NCBI GenBank assembly: GCA_040219295.1
Contig: JAVJST010000011.1
Coordinates: 806,001-870,000, forward strand
Direction of reading: 5' to 3'
Length of the DNA stretch: 64,000 nucleotides
Source: JAVJST01 sp040219295
GTDB lineage: Bacteria; Pseudomonadota; Alphaproteobacteria; Rhodospirillales; Casp-alpha2
Made by a program: the position numbers and the translations under genes. Positions 1-8,899 of the stretch are shown here, piece by piece (positions within the stretch are counted from its first letter, which is position 1; each line of letters starts with the position of its first letter). The notes beneath the pieces were generated by a model. It saw only the letters and a list, made by a program, of their open reading frames with translations, was not told the origin of the DNA and ran no database searches.

Positions 1-728
1 GCGATGAACCCGGCCCAGTTGTACCACTTGTAGAAGACGTCGATGGAGCCGAAACCGCAGCGTTCCAGCAGCTCGATGTTCTCGTCCAGGCGATAGGGAA
101 TCAGGACGTTCTCCAGCGCCTCGCGCTTTTGGCGGATTTCCTTGTCGCTGTAGCCGACCGTGCGTTTGTACTCGTAGTAGAGCTCGATGTAGAGGCGGTT
201 GAACAGCGAGTCGTTGCCAAGAACTTTCTCGATGAACAGGAAGCAGCCGTGGTCGTTCAGGGAGTTGTATATCTGCTTCACGACGGACTCGCGGTAGAGA
301 GGACGGACGAACTGCAGCGTGTAGTTCATGAAGACGACCGACGCGTTCTCCATGCCCATGTCCTTCTCCGCGTCGGCCTGCACGAAGCTGATTCGGTCCT
401 GCTGGCCGCGCTCCTCGATCTTCTTGCGCGCCTCATCGAGCATCGGGGCCGAATTGTCGATGCCGATGAGATTGGCGTCCTGTTCGCCCATGAGTTCCGA
501 GAACGCGCTCAACAGCGTGCCGGTCGAGCAGCCGATATCGTAGACGTTGGATCCGGGCTGTACGAACTCGGTGGCGAGCTGTAGTTCCATGCGTTGCGAA
601 TCGGCGTACAGCGGCACGCTGCGCGACACCATGTCGTCGAACACTGTCGCGACCTTCTTGTCGAAGACGAAGTCCTCGACCTTCATGTCGTCGGCAAAGA
701 ATTTGTCCTCGCGCGTGGAGTCACTCAT
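1..728 (-). CDS. CmoA-like carboxy-SAM synthase family methyltransferase (3' end cut by window edge)
   Basis: The reverse strand is open from an ATG at 728 to the window edge (242 residues; E. coli CmoA is 247, so only a few residues are missing). It matches CmoA along its length: a VYDIGCSTG SAM-binding motif near residue 63, IDNSAPM near 90, ENASVVFMNYTLQF near 128 and GYSDKEIRQKREALENVL near 192. Arg202 aligns with the CmoA arginine (Arg199 in E. coli) that binds the extra carboxylate of carboxy-SAM. CmoA normally makes carboxy-SAM from SAM and prephenate for tRNA wobble-uridine modification. Here it is the last visible gene of a polysaccharide operon, 35 bp after another methyltransferase, so a role in carboxymethylating a glycan is possible but inferred. 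It could also be the housekeeping cmoA, although no cmoB-like gene is visible. Confidence 0.75.
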   Translation of the reverse strand, partial: MSDSTREDKFFADDMKVEDFVFDKKVATVFDDMVSRSVPLYADSQRMELQLATEFVQPGSNVYDIGCSTGTLLSAFSELMGEQDANLIGIDNSAPMLDEARKKIEERGQQDRISFVQADAEKDMGMENASVVFMNYTLQFVRPLYRESVVKQIYNSLNDHGCFLFIEKVLGNDSLFNRLYIELYYEYKRTVGYSDKEIRQKREALENVLIPYRLDENIELLERCGFGSIDVFYKWYNWAGFI

Positions 729-763
729 GGCTCGATTCCCCGTTGTCGAAACGTGATACAGAT

Positions 764-1489
764 CTAGCGCTCAAGGTTCGCCGGCAGCTGTTCATAAACG
801 AGGCATTCGCCCTCGTCGCCGGGCTGGCGTTTGGTCAGTACGAAAGTCACCAGGAACAGGTCCGGCTGCTCGATGGTGAACTGGACGTTCTTGCCGTATC
901 GGCTCTGGTAGCCGGCAACCTCGTAGCGGGCGAGATGGTCGGCATCGGAAAGCACCGCATCTTTCAGGTGGTTATAGTTGATGAGCGCGTGTGCGCCGCG
1001 AATGTCGCCGTACTGGGCCCAGCAGACCTTATCATCGAAGATCTCCTGATCCAGGTTGCCGACGCGCATGTCGAAGATAACGTAACGCGTGGCCTTGGCG
1101 ATCATCTTGGCGACGACCTCGCGCCAGTTCTCGAACGACTTGATGACCGACCAGCTCATGACGCAGTCAGGCGACGGACTGTCATCCAGGTAGGTCATCA
1201 GATCGCCGGCGGCAAAATCCGCGTAGGGAAACGCTTCCTTGGCTTCCGCCATCAGCGTCGCCTGGTGGTCCATGCCAGTGTAGTGCGTGTCGGGCGATAT
1301 CTGGTGCACGATGGATGCCATGGCGCCGTTGCCGCAGCCAAGATCGATCACCGTCTTGCATTGCGGCATGATCCGGTAGAGCGCCCAGGATTCAGACGGA
1401 TAGAGCTTGTGAAGCTCCGTCCGGTAGAGCTGGCGGGTGCGCTCTTCGAACTCCTTGGTGTTCCATCGGTGGGCTGGTTCGTTTGTCAT
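764..1489 (-). CDS. class I SAM-dependent methyltransferase
   Basis: A 241-residue single-domain Rossmann methyltransferase. Motif I is VIDLGCGNGA at about residues 47-56, followed by an acidic residue at the end of beta-2 (YTGMDHQ) and FAAGDLM. The N-terminal 40 residues are Arg/Glu-rich and resemble nothing specific. It lies 16 bp downstream of the asparagine-synthase gene in the neuB operon, so it probably methylates a sugar or sugar nucleotide of the polysaccharide repeat. The acceptor cannot be read from the sequence. The family assignment is firm; the substrate is unknown. Confidence 0.75.
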   Translation of the reverse strand: MTNEPAHRWNTKEFEERTRQLYRTELHKLYPSESWALYRIMPQCKTVIDLGCGNGAMASIVHQISPDTHYTGMDHQATLMAEAKEAFPYADFAAGDLMTYLDDSPSPDCVMSWSVIKSFENWREVVAKMIAKATRYVIFDMRVGNLDQEIFDDKVCWAQYGDIRGAHALINYNHLKDAVLSDADHLARYEVAGYQSRYGKNVQFTIEQPDLFLVTFVLTKRQPGDEGECLVYEQLPANLER

Positions 1490-1505
1490 CCGTGTTGTCT
1501 CTCGT

Positions 1506-3434
1506 TCAAGCGGGGGAAAAGTTCTTCGCGAGCCAAGTGTTCACGTTGATCAGATCCCAGAGCTTGAGATTGTGGTTCCCGTTTCCGGAAAAGTGATCGG
1601 TCATGGTTCGTTGGATGAAATCGTAGTCCGCGTAGGCGTAGATCGGATTGTTCTTCGAGCCAAGATTGTCGAGAACCCAGGTTTTCAGGACGCCGCGCAT
1701 CCATTCGTCGATAGGCAGGTTGAGGCCGATCTTGCGGACGTCGCGCCGCCGCGACGCCGGGACGAAGCCGCGGATCGCCGATCGCAGCAGGAACTTCGAA
1801 AACCCGCAGCGGATCTTGAGCCGTTCGGGCAGCGAGATGCCCAGCTCTACAAGCCGGTAGTCAAGCAGGGGGTGGCGCGATTCGAGACCGCGCGACATGT
1901 AGAAACGGTCATCCATCTTCAGGGCATACGGTAGGGTCAATCGACCCATGTCGAGGACCTGCTTGCCGCGCGGGTCGAGCTTGCCGCCCTCGTAAAGCGC
2001 CTGCGGCCTGAGATGCGATTCGCGAACGGCCGGCTGCAGGGAGTCGCGGTAGTCAAACCCGCCGCTGCGCGCGAGGAAGTCCGGACTGAAGCGGACGCTG
2101 TCGCTTGCGACGTAGGCCTTGAAGGTTTCATAGACCGACAATGGACGCTGCTGACCTTCTTGCCAGCAGGCGAGCTCGCTCCTGAAGCGCGCCGAGTCCG
2201 ATTGTTCGAGATGATGAAGAAAGTATAGGAAGTGGTCGTGATAGCCGTAGAAGGCTTCGTCGCCGCCGACACCGTTCAACACCACCTTGTACCCCGCGGC
2301 GGCAATCGCGTCGGACAGTAACGCGTGTAGCAATCCGTTGGGCGTCGGTACCGGTTCGTCGAACCGGTCGATCAGCGCGGGAACGACGGATTTGACAGAC
2401 TCGCCGGTAACCGGGATGAAGTTGCTCTTGATGTCGAGCGTGCGGACGATCTCTTCGATCGAGTCGGTTTCGTTGAAACGCGCATCCGGAATGTCGAGAC
2501 TGAAGGACTCCGGTTCGACGCCGCACTCCTTCTTGGCGATGCCGACCACGGACGAGGAGTCGACGCCGCCGCTGAGGATGAACGATGCCCGCCGGTCGCC
2601 GCGTAACCGGACCCGGACGGCATCCACGAACAGCGATCGGAGTTCTTCACGGGTGTCTCGGAAACCTGCAACGGCGCGTTCGCCAATGGTCGCCGGATTC
2701 CAGTAACGCTGACGGTGGAATCTGCCGTCGCGGTCGATACGGATCCACTCGCCGGGGCTGACCTCCTCGATGTTGGCGAACAGTGACTCGCCTGCGGGGC
2801 CGTGCAGCTTGTACGGGAACCCGATGATCGATGCCAGGCGATTGAGGTTGATCCCCTTTTCGTAGGCCGGCGACCTCAGGATCGCCTTGATTTCGGACGC
2901 GAAGCTGAGTTGGCGTTCGTCATGGTGCAGATAGAGCGGCTTGACCCCGAGACGGTCGCGGCCGAGGACGACTTCGCCGGTCGGCGTGTTGTAGATCGCG
3001 ATCGCGAACTGGCCATTGAAATGACTGAAGCAATCCGCGCCCCATTGCTCGAACGCATGCGGAATGACCTCCGTGTCGGTCCTGGAGCGAAACCGGTGGC
3101 CCAGGGCTTCGAGTTCGGCTCGGAGTTCGATGAAGTTGAAAATCTCACCGTTCATGACGGCGAGAATCGTGCCGTCTTCGTTCTGTAGGGGCTGCAGGCC
3201 GTTGTCGCTGCGATCGACGATCGCGAGCCGGCTGCATCCCATCGCCAGTCGTAGCGGTTCCGGGGTGCCTTGCGGGTCGGACAGGCGCCGAAATACGGGG
3301 CGGTCATCCGTGTCGAACGACATCCAGGTTGTGCCGTCCGGTCCCCGCGGGATAAGGCTTTCCAGCATCGATCGGATCACCGTTTCATTGAAACGCTGAT
3401 CGGCACGACTGACGAAACCGGCGATGCCGCACAT
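1506..3434 (-). CDS. asnB: asparagine synthase (glutamine-hydrolysing) family amidotransferase
   Basis: A 642-residue class II amidotransferase. The start is fixed by MCGIAGF, where Cys2 becomes the N-terminal nucleophile of the glutaminase half (about 1-210). The synthetase half carries the PP-loop SGGVDSSS near residue 287, which adenylates the carboxylate acceptor. Members in polysaccharide loci, rather than the housekeeping enzyme, usually amidate uronic or other acidic sugars. Its place between two methyltransferase genes in the neuB operon fits that. A second paralogue lies at 9925-11871. Free asparagine synthesis is the alternative role. Confidence 0.85.
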   Translation of the reverse strand: MCGIAGFVSRADQRFNETVIRSMLESLIPRGPDGTTWMSFDTDDRPVFRRLSDPQGTPEPLRLAMGCSRLAIVDRSDNGLQPLQNEDGTILAVMNGEIFNFIELRAELEALGHRFRSRTDTEVIPHAFEQWGADCFSHFNGQFAIAIYNTPTGEVVLGRDRLGVKPLYLHHDERQLSFASEIKAILRSPAYEKGINLNRLASIIGFPYKLHGPAGESLFANIEEVSPGEWIRIDRDGRFHRQRYWNPATIGERAVAGFRDTREELRSLFVDAVRVRLRGDRRASFILSGGVDSSSVVGIAKKECGVEPESFSLDIPDARFNETDSIEEIVRTLDIKSNFIPVTGESVKSVVPALIDRFDEPVPTPNGLLHALLSDAIAAAGYKVVLNGVGGDEAFYGYHDHFLYFLHHLEQSDSARFRSELACWQEGQQRPLSVYETFKAYVASDSVRFSPDFLARSGGFDYRDSLQPAVRESHLRPQALYEGGKLDPRGKQVLDMGRLTLPYALKMDDRFYMSRGLESRHPLLDYRLVELGISLPERLKIRCGFSKFLLRSAIRGFVPASRRRDVRKIGLNLPIDEWMRGVLKTWVLDNLGSKNNPIYAYADYDFIQRTMTDHFSGNGNHNLKLWDLINVNTWLAKNFSPA

Positions 3435-3459
3435 TGTTTGATCTGGACCCTTGTCCCGA

Positions 3460-4545
3460 TCAGGCGGGCTTGGTGGCGAGGAACTTCACCTGGGCGTCGC
3501 CGTACTTGACGGTCGCGTAGGGAATTCCGCGGCTAACCATCTCGATCGGATCGGAGTCGATCCCCCTTAGCATCTGGCGGAAGTCGGTAAATCCGTACTT
3601 GTCCATCAGGTCGATGACCTGCTGCTTTGACTTCCATTCGTAGGGTGCGAACAGGCAGTCCATGATCCAGTAGATTCGGCCGGAGTTGTCGCCGAGCAGC
3701 TTCAGGTACATCTGGAACAGCGGGCTCGGGATGTCGGCGCAGGCTTCACGCAGCTTGTCGAGGATGAGTTCGTACAGCCCGAAGCAGCCGTTGACGTGCA
3801 GGAATAGCGTGCCGCCAGGCTTCAGAACCCGGTAAAACTCCTCGACGCACTTTTCGTAGTTCAGCGTGTGGTGGATCACGCCGTTCGACCAGACGAGATC
3901 GATGCTCTCGTCCTCAAGCGGGATATCAAACGTGGAGCCGTAGCGAAAATCGACACGATCGCCGTAGTCGACCTTCGCCTGCTGTTTGCGCGCGAATGCC
4001 AGGCCGCGTTCGCCGATGTCGATGCCAATGACCTTTTTGGCACCGAAGCGGGCGAGTGCGTGGCTGAACTTCCCGCTGCCGCAACCCGCATCGAGAATCA
4101 CCTTGTCGCGGAAAAGTTCGTCCGGATCGACACCGCTTTTTTCGAAACGGAGCCGGGTGAACTGGTAGGTTTCCTCAAAGTAGATGTCGTCGGTCATGTC
4201 CTGCCAGACATCGCTGAACAGGCCGGAGACCATTCCTTCGTAATCGACGTCGCCGTCGTCCGCCGCGGTCGGGTAGAGACCCTGCAGCACGCCTGACGTC
4301 GCCACGTTCTCGAGAACCGAGGATGCCTGGTCGAACGCCTCGACAAACAACGGCACCGGGTCCTCGTCCTTTTGAAACGCGTCGAGGTGCCACAGGAATA
4401 GATTGAGAGTGCAACCCATACGGATGGCCCAGGCGCTGCGGTCTTTCAGCGCCTGGTTGGCCTTGACGTACCGATCCGCGGCTTCGACACATCGCGGGTC
4501 GAACTCGGAGATGGATTTGGACGGTGCAGGAACAAACTTGTTCAT
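3460..4545 (-). CDS. class I SAM-dependent methyltransferase
   Basis: 361 residues. A helical N-terminal region of about 140 residues precedes a methyltransferase fold with VILDAGCGSGKF (motif I), IGIDIGE at the end of beta-2, and LVWSNGVIHH plus FYRVLKPGGTLFLH, typical of methyltransferase type 11 domains. The C-terminal 100 residues form an additional helical lid. It lies 9 bp downstream of the dehydrogenase gene and 25 bp upstream of asnB, so co-transcription is likely. The N-terminal region contains an LNLFLWHL stretch and no signal peptide. It probably modifies a sugar intermediate; the substrate is unknown. Confidence 0.75.
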   Translation of the reverse strand: MNKFVPAPSKSISEFDPRCVEAADRYVKANQALKDRSAWAIRMGCTLNLFLWHLDAFQKDEDPVPLFVEAFDQASSVLENVATSGVLQGLYPTAADDGDVDYEGMVSGLFSDVWQDMTDDIYFEETYQFTRLRFEKSGVDPDELFRDKVILDAGCGSGKFSHALARFGAKKVIGIDIGERGLAFARKQQAKVDYGDRVDFRYGSTFDIPLEDESIDLVWSNGVIHHTLNYEKCVEEFYRVLKPGGTLFLHVNGCFGLYELILDKLREACADIPSPLFQMYLKLLGDNSGRIYWIMDCLFAPYEWKSKQQVIDLMDKYGFTDFRQMLRGIDSDPIEMVSRGIPYATVKYGDAQVKFLATKPA

Positions 4546-4554
4546 GGTGGACGA

Positions 4555-5520
4555 TTAACTCACGTTCTGAAGGGTTCGAAGATGATCGGCGACCTTCCGC
4601 GCCATGAAGACACGGGCGCCATAGATGGATTCGTGGGTCGCCCCGCCGATATGCGGAACGATAAGGAGATTGTCGTTCTCGCGGCTGTAGGCGATCAGGG
4701 GGTGCCTGAACAGTTCTTCCTCGGAGAGCCACTCGCCGTCGACGACGTCGAGGCCAGCACCCGCGATCCGTTTTTCTGACATGGCCGCGAGTAGCGCCGG
4801 CTCGTCGACGATCCGGCCCCGGCTCGTGTTGATCAGGATGGCGTTCGATTTCATCCGGGCGAATTCGGCGGCGCCGATCAGACCGTCGGTCTCCGGGCGC
4901 AAATGGATGTGGATCGTCAGAACGTCTGAACGCGCCAAGAGATCCTTCAAACTGACCATTTCGACATTCTCGGCCGACACGTCGGCGATATCGTGCGCGA
5001 TGACGTTCATGCCGAAGCCCTGCCCGATCCGCGCACTAATCTTGCCGAGACGCCCGAGCCCAAGGATGCCGAGGGTCTTGCCGAGAAGCTGAAAGCCCGT
5101 GTACGTCTCGCGGGACCAGACGCCGCGCTTGGCCTGTTCCTGAGCCGGAACCAGTTTCCTGTTCAACGCCAGCAGCAGGGTAAAGGCCAGCTCCGACGTC
5201 GCGGTGAAGCCGTTGATAAGGTCGTACTCCTTCGAGATGTCGAAGCAGGTGATGCCGCGACGGCGGATCTCGGTGAGGTCAAGGTGGTCGGTCCCGGTCG
5301 AGGGGCTGCCGATGACCTTGAGCTTCGGTGCATGATCGAGGAACTCGGCATCGACGACGATACTTGTCGATGCCAGGTAGGCGTCCGCATCGCCGATAGC
5401 GGCCAGTGTCAACGCGCGGTCCCAGGGCAGGTTGACGAGTTCGCCGACCGCCTCGATGGCTTCCTTCGCCTCAGGCGCTCCAGCAGTATCGAGGGTGTTA
5501 ACGATCTTGAAACTGGTCAT
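4555..5520 (-). CDS. D-isomer-specific 2-hydroxyacid dehydrogenase
   Basis: 321 residues with the two-domain architecture of phosphoglycerate-dehydrogenase relatives. The NAD-binding motif GILGLGRLGK lies near residue 151. The catalytic set is Arg in INTSRGRIVDE, Glu in the following helix region and His in VPHIGGAT. It reduces a 2-oxoacid or oxidises a D-2-hydroxyacid with NAD(P). It sits 5 bp after the GT2-NeuA fusion gene inside the neuB operon, which is unusual for this family and suggests that a hydroxyacid precursor or substituent of the glycan is made here. A paralogue of the same length is at 58734-59699, outside any polysaccharide context. Confidence 0.8.
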   Translation of the reverse strand: MTSFKIVNTLDTAGAPEAKEAIEAVGELVNLPWDRALTLAAIGDADAYLASTSIVVDAEFLDHAPKLKVIGSPSTGTDHLDLTEIRRRGITCFDISKEYDLINGFTATSELAFTLLLALNRKLVPAQEQAKRGVWSRETYTGFQLLGKTLGILGLGRLGKISARIGQGFGMNVIAHDIADVSAENVEMVSLKDLLARSDVLTIHIHLRPETDGLIGAAEFARMKSNAILINTSRGRIVDEPALLAAMSEKRIAGAGLDVVDGEWLSEEELFRHPLIAYSRENDNLLIVPHIGGATHESIYGARVFMARKVADHLRTLQNVS

Positions 5521-5525
5521 GATGG

Positions 5526-6920
5526 CTATTCGGCGGCCGTGCTCTGATGGCGCCTCAGCGTCTCCTCAATCATCCACCGCATGGAGTCGTCGGTCAGAAC
5601 AAGGCTTTGTTCGCGCGGCATCACGACATGGCCGTAGGTCTGGCCATAAAGGTTCTCGCCGGCCAGCACGTCGCGCCAGAAAACCTTGAGCGCATTGTTG
5701 TCGACGAACAGCTTCTCGCGCTCCAGCTGCAGCTGGTTCATCGCGCCGGTGTTGAGTGGCGTCAATCCGTACTCGCCGTGCTGGAAGTGCAGGTCGCTGT
5801 CTTCATAAACACTGGTAACGCTATCGACGTCGTGAAGAATGAGCGTATTGATGGCCTCTTCGACATTCTCGGAACGCAGCAGCGGGGTGTGCACGTTCAT
5901 CATGACGAGGGCGTCGGGGAAGATCTCGTAATCGTCCTCAAGGTGTGAAATTGCATCCCGCATGACTTCGATGATCTTGACCTGGCTTTGCGACAACTCG
6001 AGAGACCGCAGATTGAGGATAAGTCCGGAAAATCTCGCACAGTGGTCGAGAACCCTCTGGTCATCGGACGTCAGTAGGATGTGTTCGATCGACTGGCATT
6101 CGAGCGCCGTCTCGATAGCGTACTCGATCAGCGGCTTGCCGTTGATTTTCTCGAGGCAGACATTGGGCTGCGCCGGGTGGGTGTTCCGGGCCGGAATCAC
6201 GCACGCCAGCCGGATGCCGACTTCGCCCTCGTAACGTTTTACGGCGGATTTCTTGATCTTCCGTCGCGCGGCCAGCACCCGCTCGGTGTTCTGGGTCAGC
6301 GACGCGCGGTGCTGGCGATAGTAGAACAGCGGCGTCGAGATGTTGGCGACCCGATACCGGTTGATGATGTTGAACCATAGGTCGTAACCGTCCTGGGCGC
6401 GGTGATCCGTCGAATAACCGCCGACCGCCTTCAGGATACGCTTGCGTACCATCGTGCACGCACCGTGCGCCGGCAGGTCGAGCAGCTTTGTCTCGGTTTC
6501 GACCCTCTTTCGCTGTTCGACGCCGATATAGGTTCCGTCTTCCTCAACGTAAATATAGTTCGGATAGACCAGCGCGATCGCGTTGTTGCGTTCAAGATAC
6601 GTCGCCATGATCAACAGCGCGCTTTCATCGAGATAGTCGTCCGCATCGAGGCGCAGCAGGTACTTTCCGCGGGCCTCGCTGATTGCGAGGTTCGCACAGG
6701 TCGGCAACCCCTTTGCCTTCGCGTTCCTGTAAGTCCGGACCTTGCCGGGCATCTCGGCCGCCGCCTGTCCGATAATCGACCACGAATCGTCGCTCGATCC
6801 GTCGTCGATAATCAGCAGTTCCCAGTCGTCGTAGAACTGGCGGTAAACGCTGTCGATCGCTTCGCGCACAAAACGACCGTAGTTGTGGCAGGTGATGTAG
6901 ACGGTAACCTTGGGACGCAT
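5526..6920 (-). CDS. family 2 glycosyltransferase fused to a NeuA-like cytidylyltransferase domain
   Basis: 464 residues from the ATG at 6920 (MRPKVTVYITCHNYGRF). The open frame continues upstream, but that part has no family match and would overlap the preceding gene. Residues 1 to about 240 are a GT-A fold family 2 glycosyltransferase with LLIIDDGSSDDS and an LRLDADDY DXD-type motif. Residues about 260-464 resemble CMP-acylneuraminate synthetases (ACVIPAR, INGKPLIEYAI, MMNVHTPLL, DDSMRWMIEE). In NeuA the first motif normally continues with GGSKGIPxKN. Here it reads NTHPAQPNV, so the Gly-Ser-Lys nucleotide contacts are missing and the domain may be catalytically altered. It lies 5 bp after the SpsF-like gene. 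Confidence 0.8.
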   Translation of the reverse strand: MRPKVTVYITCHNYGRFVREAIDSVYRQFYDDWELLIIDDGSSDDSWSIIGQAAAEMPGKVRTYRNAKAKGLPTCANLAISEARGKYLLRLDADDYLDESALLIMATYLERNNAIALVYPNYIYVEEDGTYIGVEQRKRVETETKLLDLPAHGACTMVRKRILKAVGGYSTDHRAQDGYDLWFNIINRYRVANISTPLFYYRQHRASLTQNTERVLAARRKIKKSAVKRYEGEVGIRLACVIPARNTHPAQPNVCLEKINGKPLIEYAIETALECQSIEHILLTSDDQRVLDHCARFSGLILNLRSLELSQSQVKIIEVMRDAISHLEDDYEIFPDALVMMNVHTPLLRSENVEEAINTLILHDVDSVTSVYEDSDLHFQHGEYGLTPLNTGAMNQLQLEREKLFVDNNALKVFWRDVLAGENLYGQTYGHVVMPREQSLVLTDDSMRWMIEETLRRHQSTAAE

Positions 6921-6925
6921 ATTGA

Positions 6926-7690
6926 CTAATCGTTCCGGCCGTGCTCGCCCATTAACGCCATGAGGGCCGGGTCGTTGTCGACGGCTTCGATAGCCTGCTC
7001 GATTCCGAAGTCGCGGCCGGAGGCATAACACTCGGCGAATACGCCGCGTATCAGGTCGAGGTTTTCGGGGAAGTTGACGGCGAAGGTCAGTTCCGGGCGG
7101 TTCAGGACGGCGAACGGTCCTGATGCCTCGACGTATGTCGTTTCGAACATTTCAGGGTGCGATGCGATGAAACTGGTCGCGTGTTCACGGTTTTCGGCGG
7201 TTTTCGCGCGTTCTTCGCATCGGCGCAACGTTTCGATGGAGAACACCTGCACACGGACGCCGATGGGGAAGCGCTTTAGCTCGGCGGCCGCCAGCGGGTA
7301 CTCGTTGGTCACAGTGGCGACATAGTCGGGGTTGGCGTCCTCGTAGAGATCCAGGGCGGCGTCGATCATCGAGGCGTGGACCAACGGGTTGTCGCCCAGC
7401 ATCTCGACGATCGTGTCCATCTCGAAACGTTCGGCTGCGGCCCGCAGGCGTCCCAACACGTCATCCGCGGAGCCGCGGAAGCACTGCACACCTTCGGCAT
7501 CCGCCCAGTCTTGGAGGGCATCGTCCTCCGGCAATATCGTCGTGGCCAGAACCACGCCCTCAACGCGCGCCGCACGGCGAACGCGCTCGACCATGCGCGA
7601 CAGCATCGGCTTGCCGTGCAGGTCCGCCAGGCTCTTGCCGGCAAAACGTGAGGATCCCATACGGGCGGCGATCAGGGCAGTCACGCTCAT
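6926..7690 (-). CDS. SpsF/NeuA-type acidic sugar cytidylyltransferase
   Basis: 254 residues from the ATG at 7690 (MSVTALIAARMGSSRF), which gives the expected family N-terminus; a longer frame exists but is Arg/His-rich and unlikely. The ARMGSSRFAGKSL motif binds the nucleotide. LATTILPEDDAL and VEMLGDNPLVH, with its metal-binding Asp, follow as in KdsB/NeuA/SpsF relatives. It should activate a 3-deoxy or nonulosonic acid as the CMP derivative. It is placed 8 bp after the NeuB-like synthase gene, and that pairing of synthase and cytidylyltransferase is diagnostic for sialic-acid-like pathways. The exact sugar is unknown. Confidence 0.8.
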   Translation of the reverse strand: MSVTALIAARMGSSRFAGKSLADLHGKPMLSRMVERVRRAARVEGVVLATTILPEDDALQDWADAEGVQCFRGSADDVLGRLRAAAERFEMDTIVEMLGDNPLVHASMIDAALDLYEDANPDYVATVTNEYPLAAAELKRFPIGVRVQVFSIETLRRCEERAKTAENREHATSFIASHPEMFETTYVEASGPFAVLNRPELTFAVNFPENLDLIRGVFAECYASGRDFGIEQAIEAVDNDPALMALMGEHGRND

Positions 7691-7698
7691 TACGGAAC

Positions 7699-8709
7699 TC
7701 AGGTGAGATGCTCGGGCATGATTGGGTAGCCGGCAGGGATGTCTGCCGCAAGGGTCCGTCCGATGACTGCGCCGGTTTCTGTGCACGGGTACCCGGCGGC
7801 CGGCCGGGCGAAGCCGAGATCGTCAGCCCCCAGCGTATGACCCGCGGCGAGGTCGCGCAGTGCCACGATGCCTTTTCGCATCGGCGCGAGATTGCCGGAC
7901 TCGGCGTCCTGCCGGAACGTGCCGGGCCGGCCAATACTTTGGCGAATCTTCCGGCCGGTCTTGATCAAACTCTGCAGGTCGTCTGGTTCGAACGAAAGAG
8001 CATGGTCGCGGAACGTGCGGCCCTTCTTCTGATCCGTGAAATGCACTTCAATCACCGGCGCGCCGAGCGCGATTGCGGCGAAACAGGCGTCGGGGCCGAT
8101 GATGTGATTAGAGAATCCCGTTACCAAGCCGTAACGTTCGCGCAAGAACGGAATGTTGGCTACGTTGGCCTGATCAACGGGCGTCGGATAGGCCGCGATG
8201 CAGTGCATGAGGATCAGCCGGTCAGCGACGTCATCCGTTCCCGCGGCGCTCTTGAACCAGCCGACTGCCCTGTCGATTTCCTCGAGATCGCCAAGGCCGA
8301 CGGACATGATCACGGTTCTCTCCGTTGCAGCCGCGGCCCGGATGACCGGCTCGAAATTCAGGTCGCCGCTGGCGATCTTGATGACGTCACAGTTCGCCGC
8401 CAGATAGGGAATCCAGTCGTCGGACACGGCCGTTGAGAAAAAGTTCACACCGCAATCCCGGGCGACAGACTTGAGATGATCGTGTGCCGCCTCGTCGAGC
8501 CCAAAACGGGTGACGCGTTCGAAGCGCTCCGAATCGATTCTGCTGACGTAGTGTTCCGGAGTATAGCTCTGGAACTTGACCGCGTCGGCGCCTGCGCCAG
8601 CAGCCAGACGAAGCAGCTCTTCGGCTTTGTCGAGACTGCCCTCGTGGTTGACGCCGATCTCCGCGATGAAGACGACATCGCTGCCCAGAGATTTATCGAA
8701 CAGTTTCAT
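7699..8709 (-). CDS. neuB: NeuB-family acylneuraminate/nonulosonate synthase
   Basis: 336 residues. The N-terminal TIM barrel (about 1-265) has FIAEIGVNHEGSLDKA and ADAVKFQSY, the PEP- and metal-binding segments, and TGFSNHIIGPD. The C-terminal 65 residues are an SAF antifreeze-like domain (MRKGIVALRDLAAGHTL). The family condenses phosphoenolpyruvate with an N-acylated hexosamine (ManNAc, Leg or Pse precursors) to a nine-carbon 3-deoxy acid. It is the first gene of the operon, with a recognisable promoter at 8900-8927 and a leader of about 180 nt. No NeuC, LegB or PseB homologue is visible, so the hexosamine supplier is either left of the window or unusual. Confidence 0.85.
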   Translation of the reverse strand: MKLFDKSLGSDVVFIAEIGVNHEGSLDKAEELLRLAAGAGADAVKFQSYTPEHYVSRIDSERFERVTRFGLDEAAHDHLKSVARDCGVNFFSTAVSDDWIPYLAANCDVIKIASGDLNFEPVIRAAAATERTVIMSVGLGDLEEIDRAVGWFKSAAGTDDVADRLILMHCIAAYPTPVDQANVANIPFLRERYGLVTGFSNHIIGPDACFAAIALGAPVIEVHFTDQKKGRTFRDHALSFEPDDLQSLIKTGRKIRQSIGRPGTFRQDAESGNLAPMRKGIVALRDLAAGHTLGADDLGFARPAAGYPCTETGAVIGRTLAADIPAGYPIMPEHLT

Positions 8710-8759
8710 GTCGATATCGTAACTTTCCAGATTCTTGCTGTTGGATGTTTCGGCCGAAA

Positions 8760-8792
8760 ATCAGACCGACGGGGGCTTGATAGCCGTCTGAT
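8760..8792 (-). terminator. attenuator-like hairpin in the neuB leader
   Basis: On the transcribed minus strand, ATCAGAC (8792-8786) pairs with GTCTGAT (8766-8760). A nested GGCT-ATCA-AGCC stem sits inside, and four T residues include and follow the outer arm. It lies between the promoter and the neuB start, where a premature terminator would make transcription depend on an antiterminator. The G+C content of the outer stem is modest, so efficiency is uncertain. Confidence 0.35.
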
Positions 8793-8853
8793 AGAGGCTC
8801 GGCGATTTCAATCTTGGCGCCTGAAGAACGGCCCTGACGACGTCGATTTTTCC

Positions 8854-8864
8854 AAGCTACCGCA
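8854..8864 (-). promoter_or_regulatory. ops-like element in the neuB leader
   Basis: Read on the minus strand the 11-mer is TGCGGTAGCTT. It differs from the enterobacterial ops consensus GGCGGTAGCGT at only two positions and keeps the GCGGTAG core. It lies about 30 nt after the predicted transcription start, the usual place for RfaH recruitment. An RfaH-like gene is present at 12863-13366. Recognition by that protein is inferred. Confidence 0.45.
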
Positions 8865-8899
8865 GTCCGGGTGAAAAGCACACCCGAACGAGCGGAACG

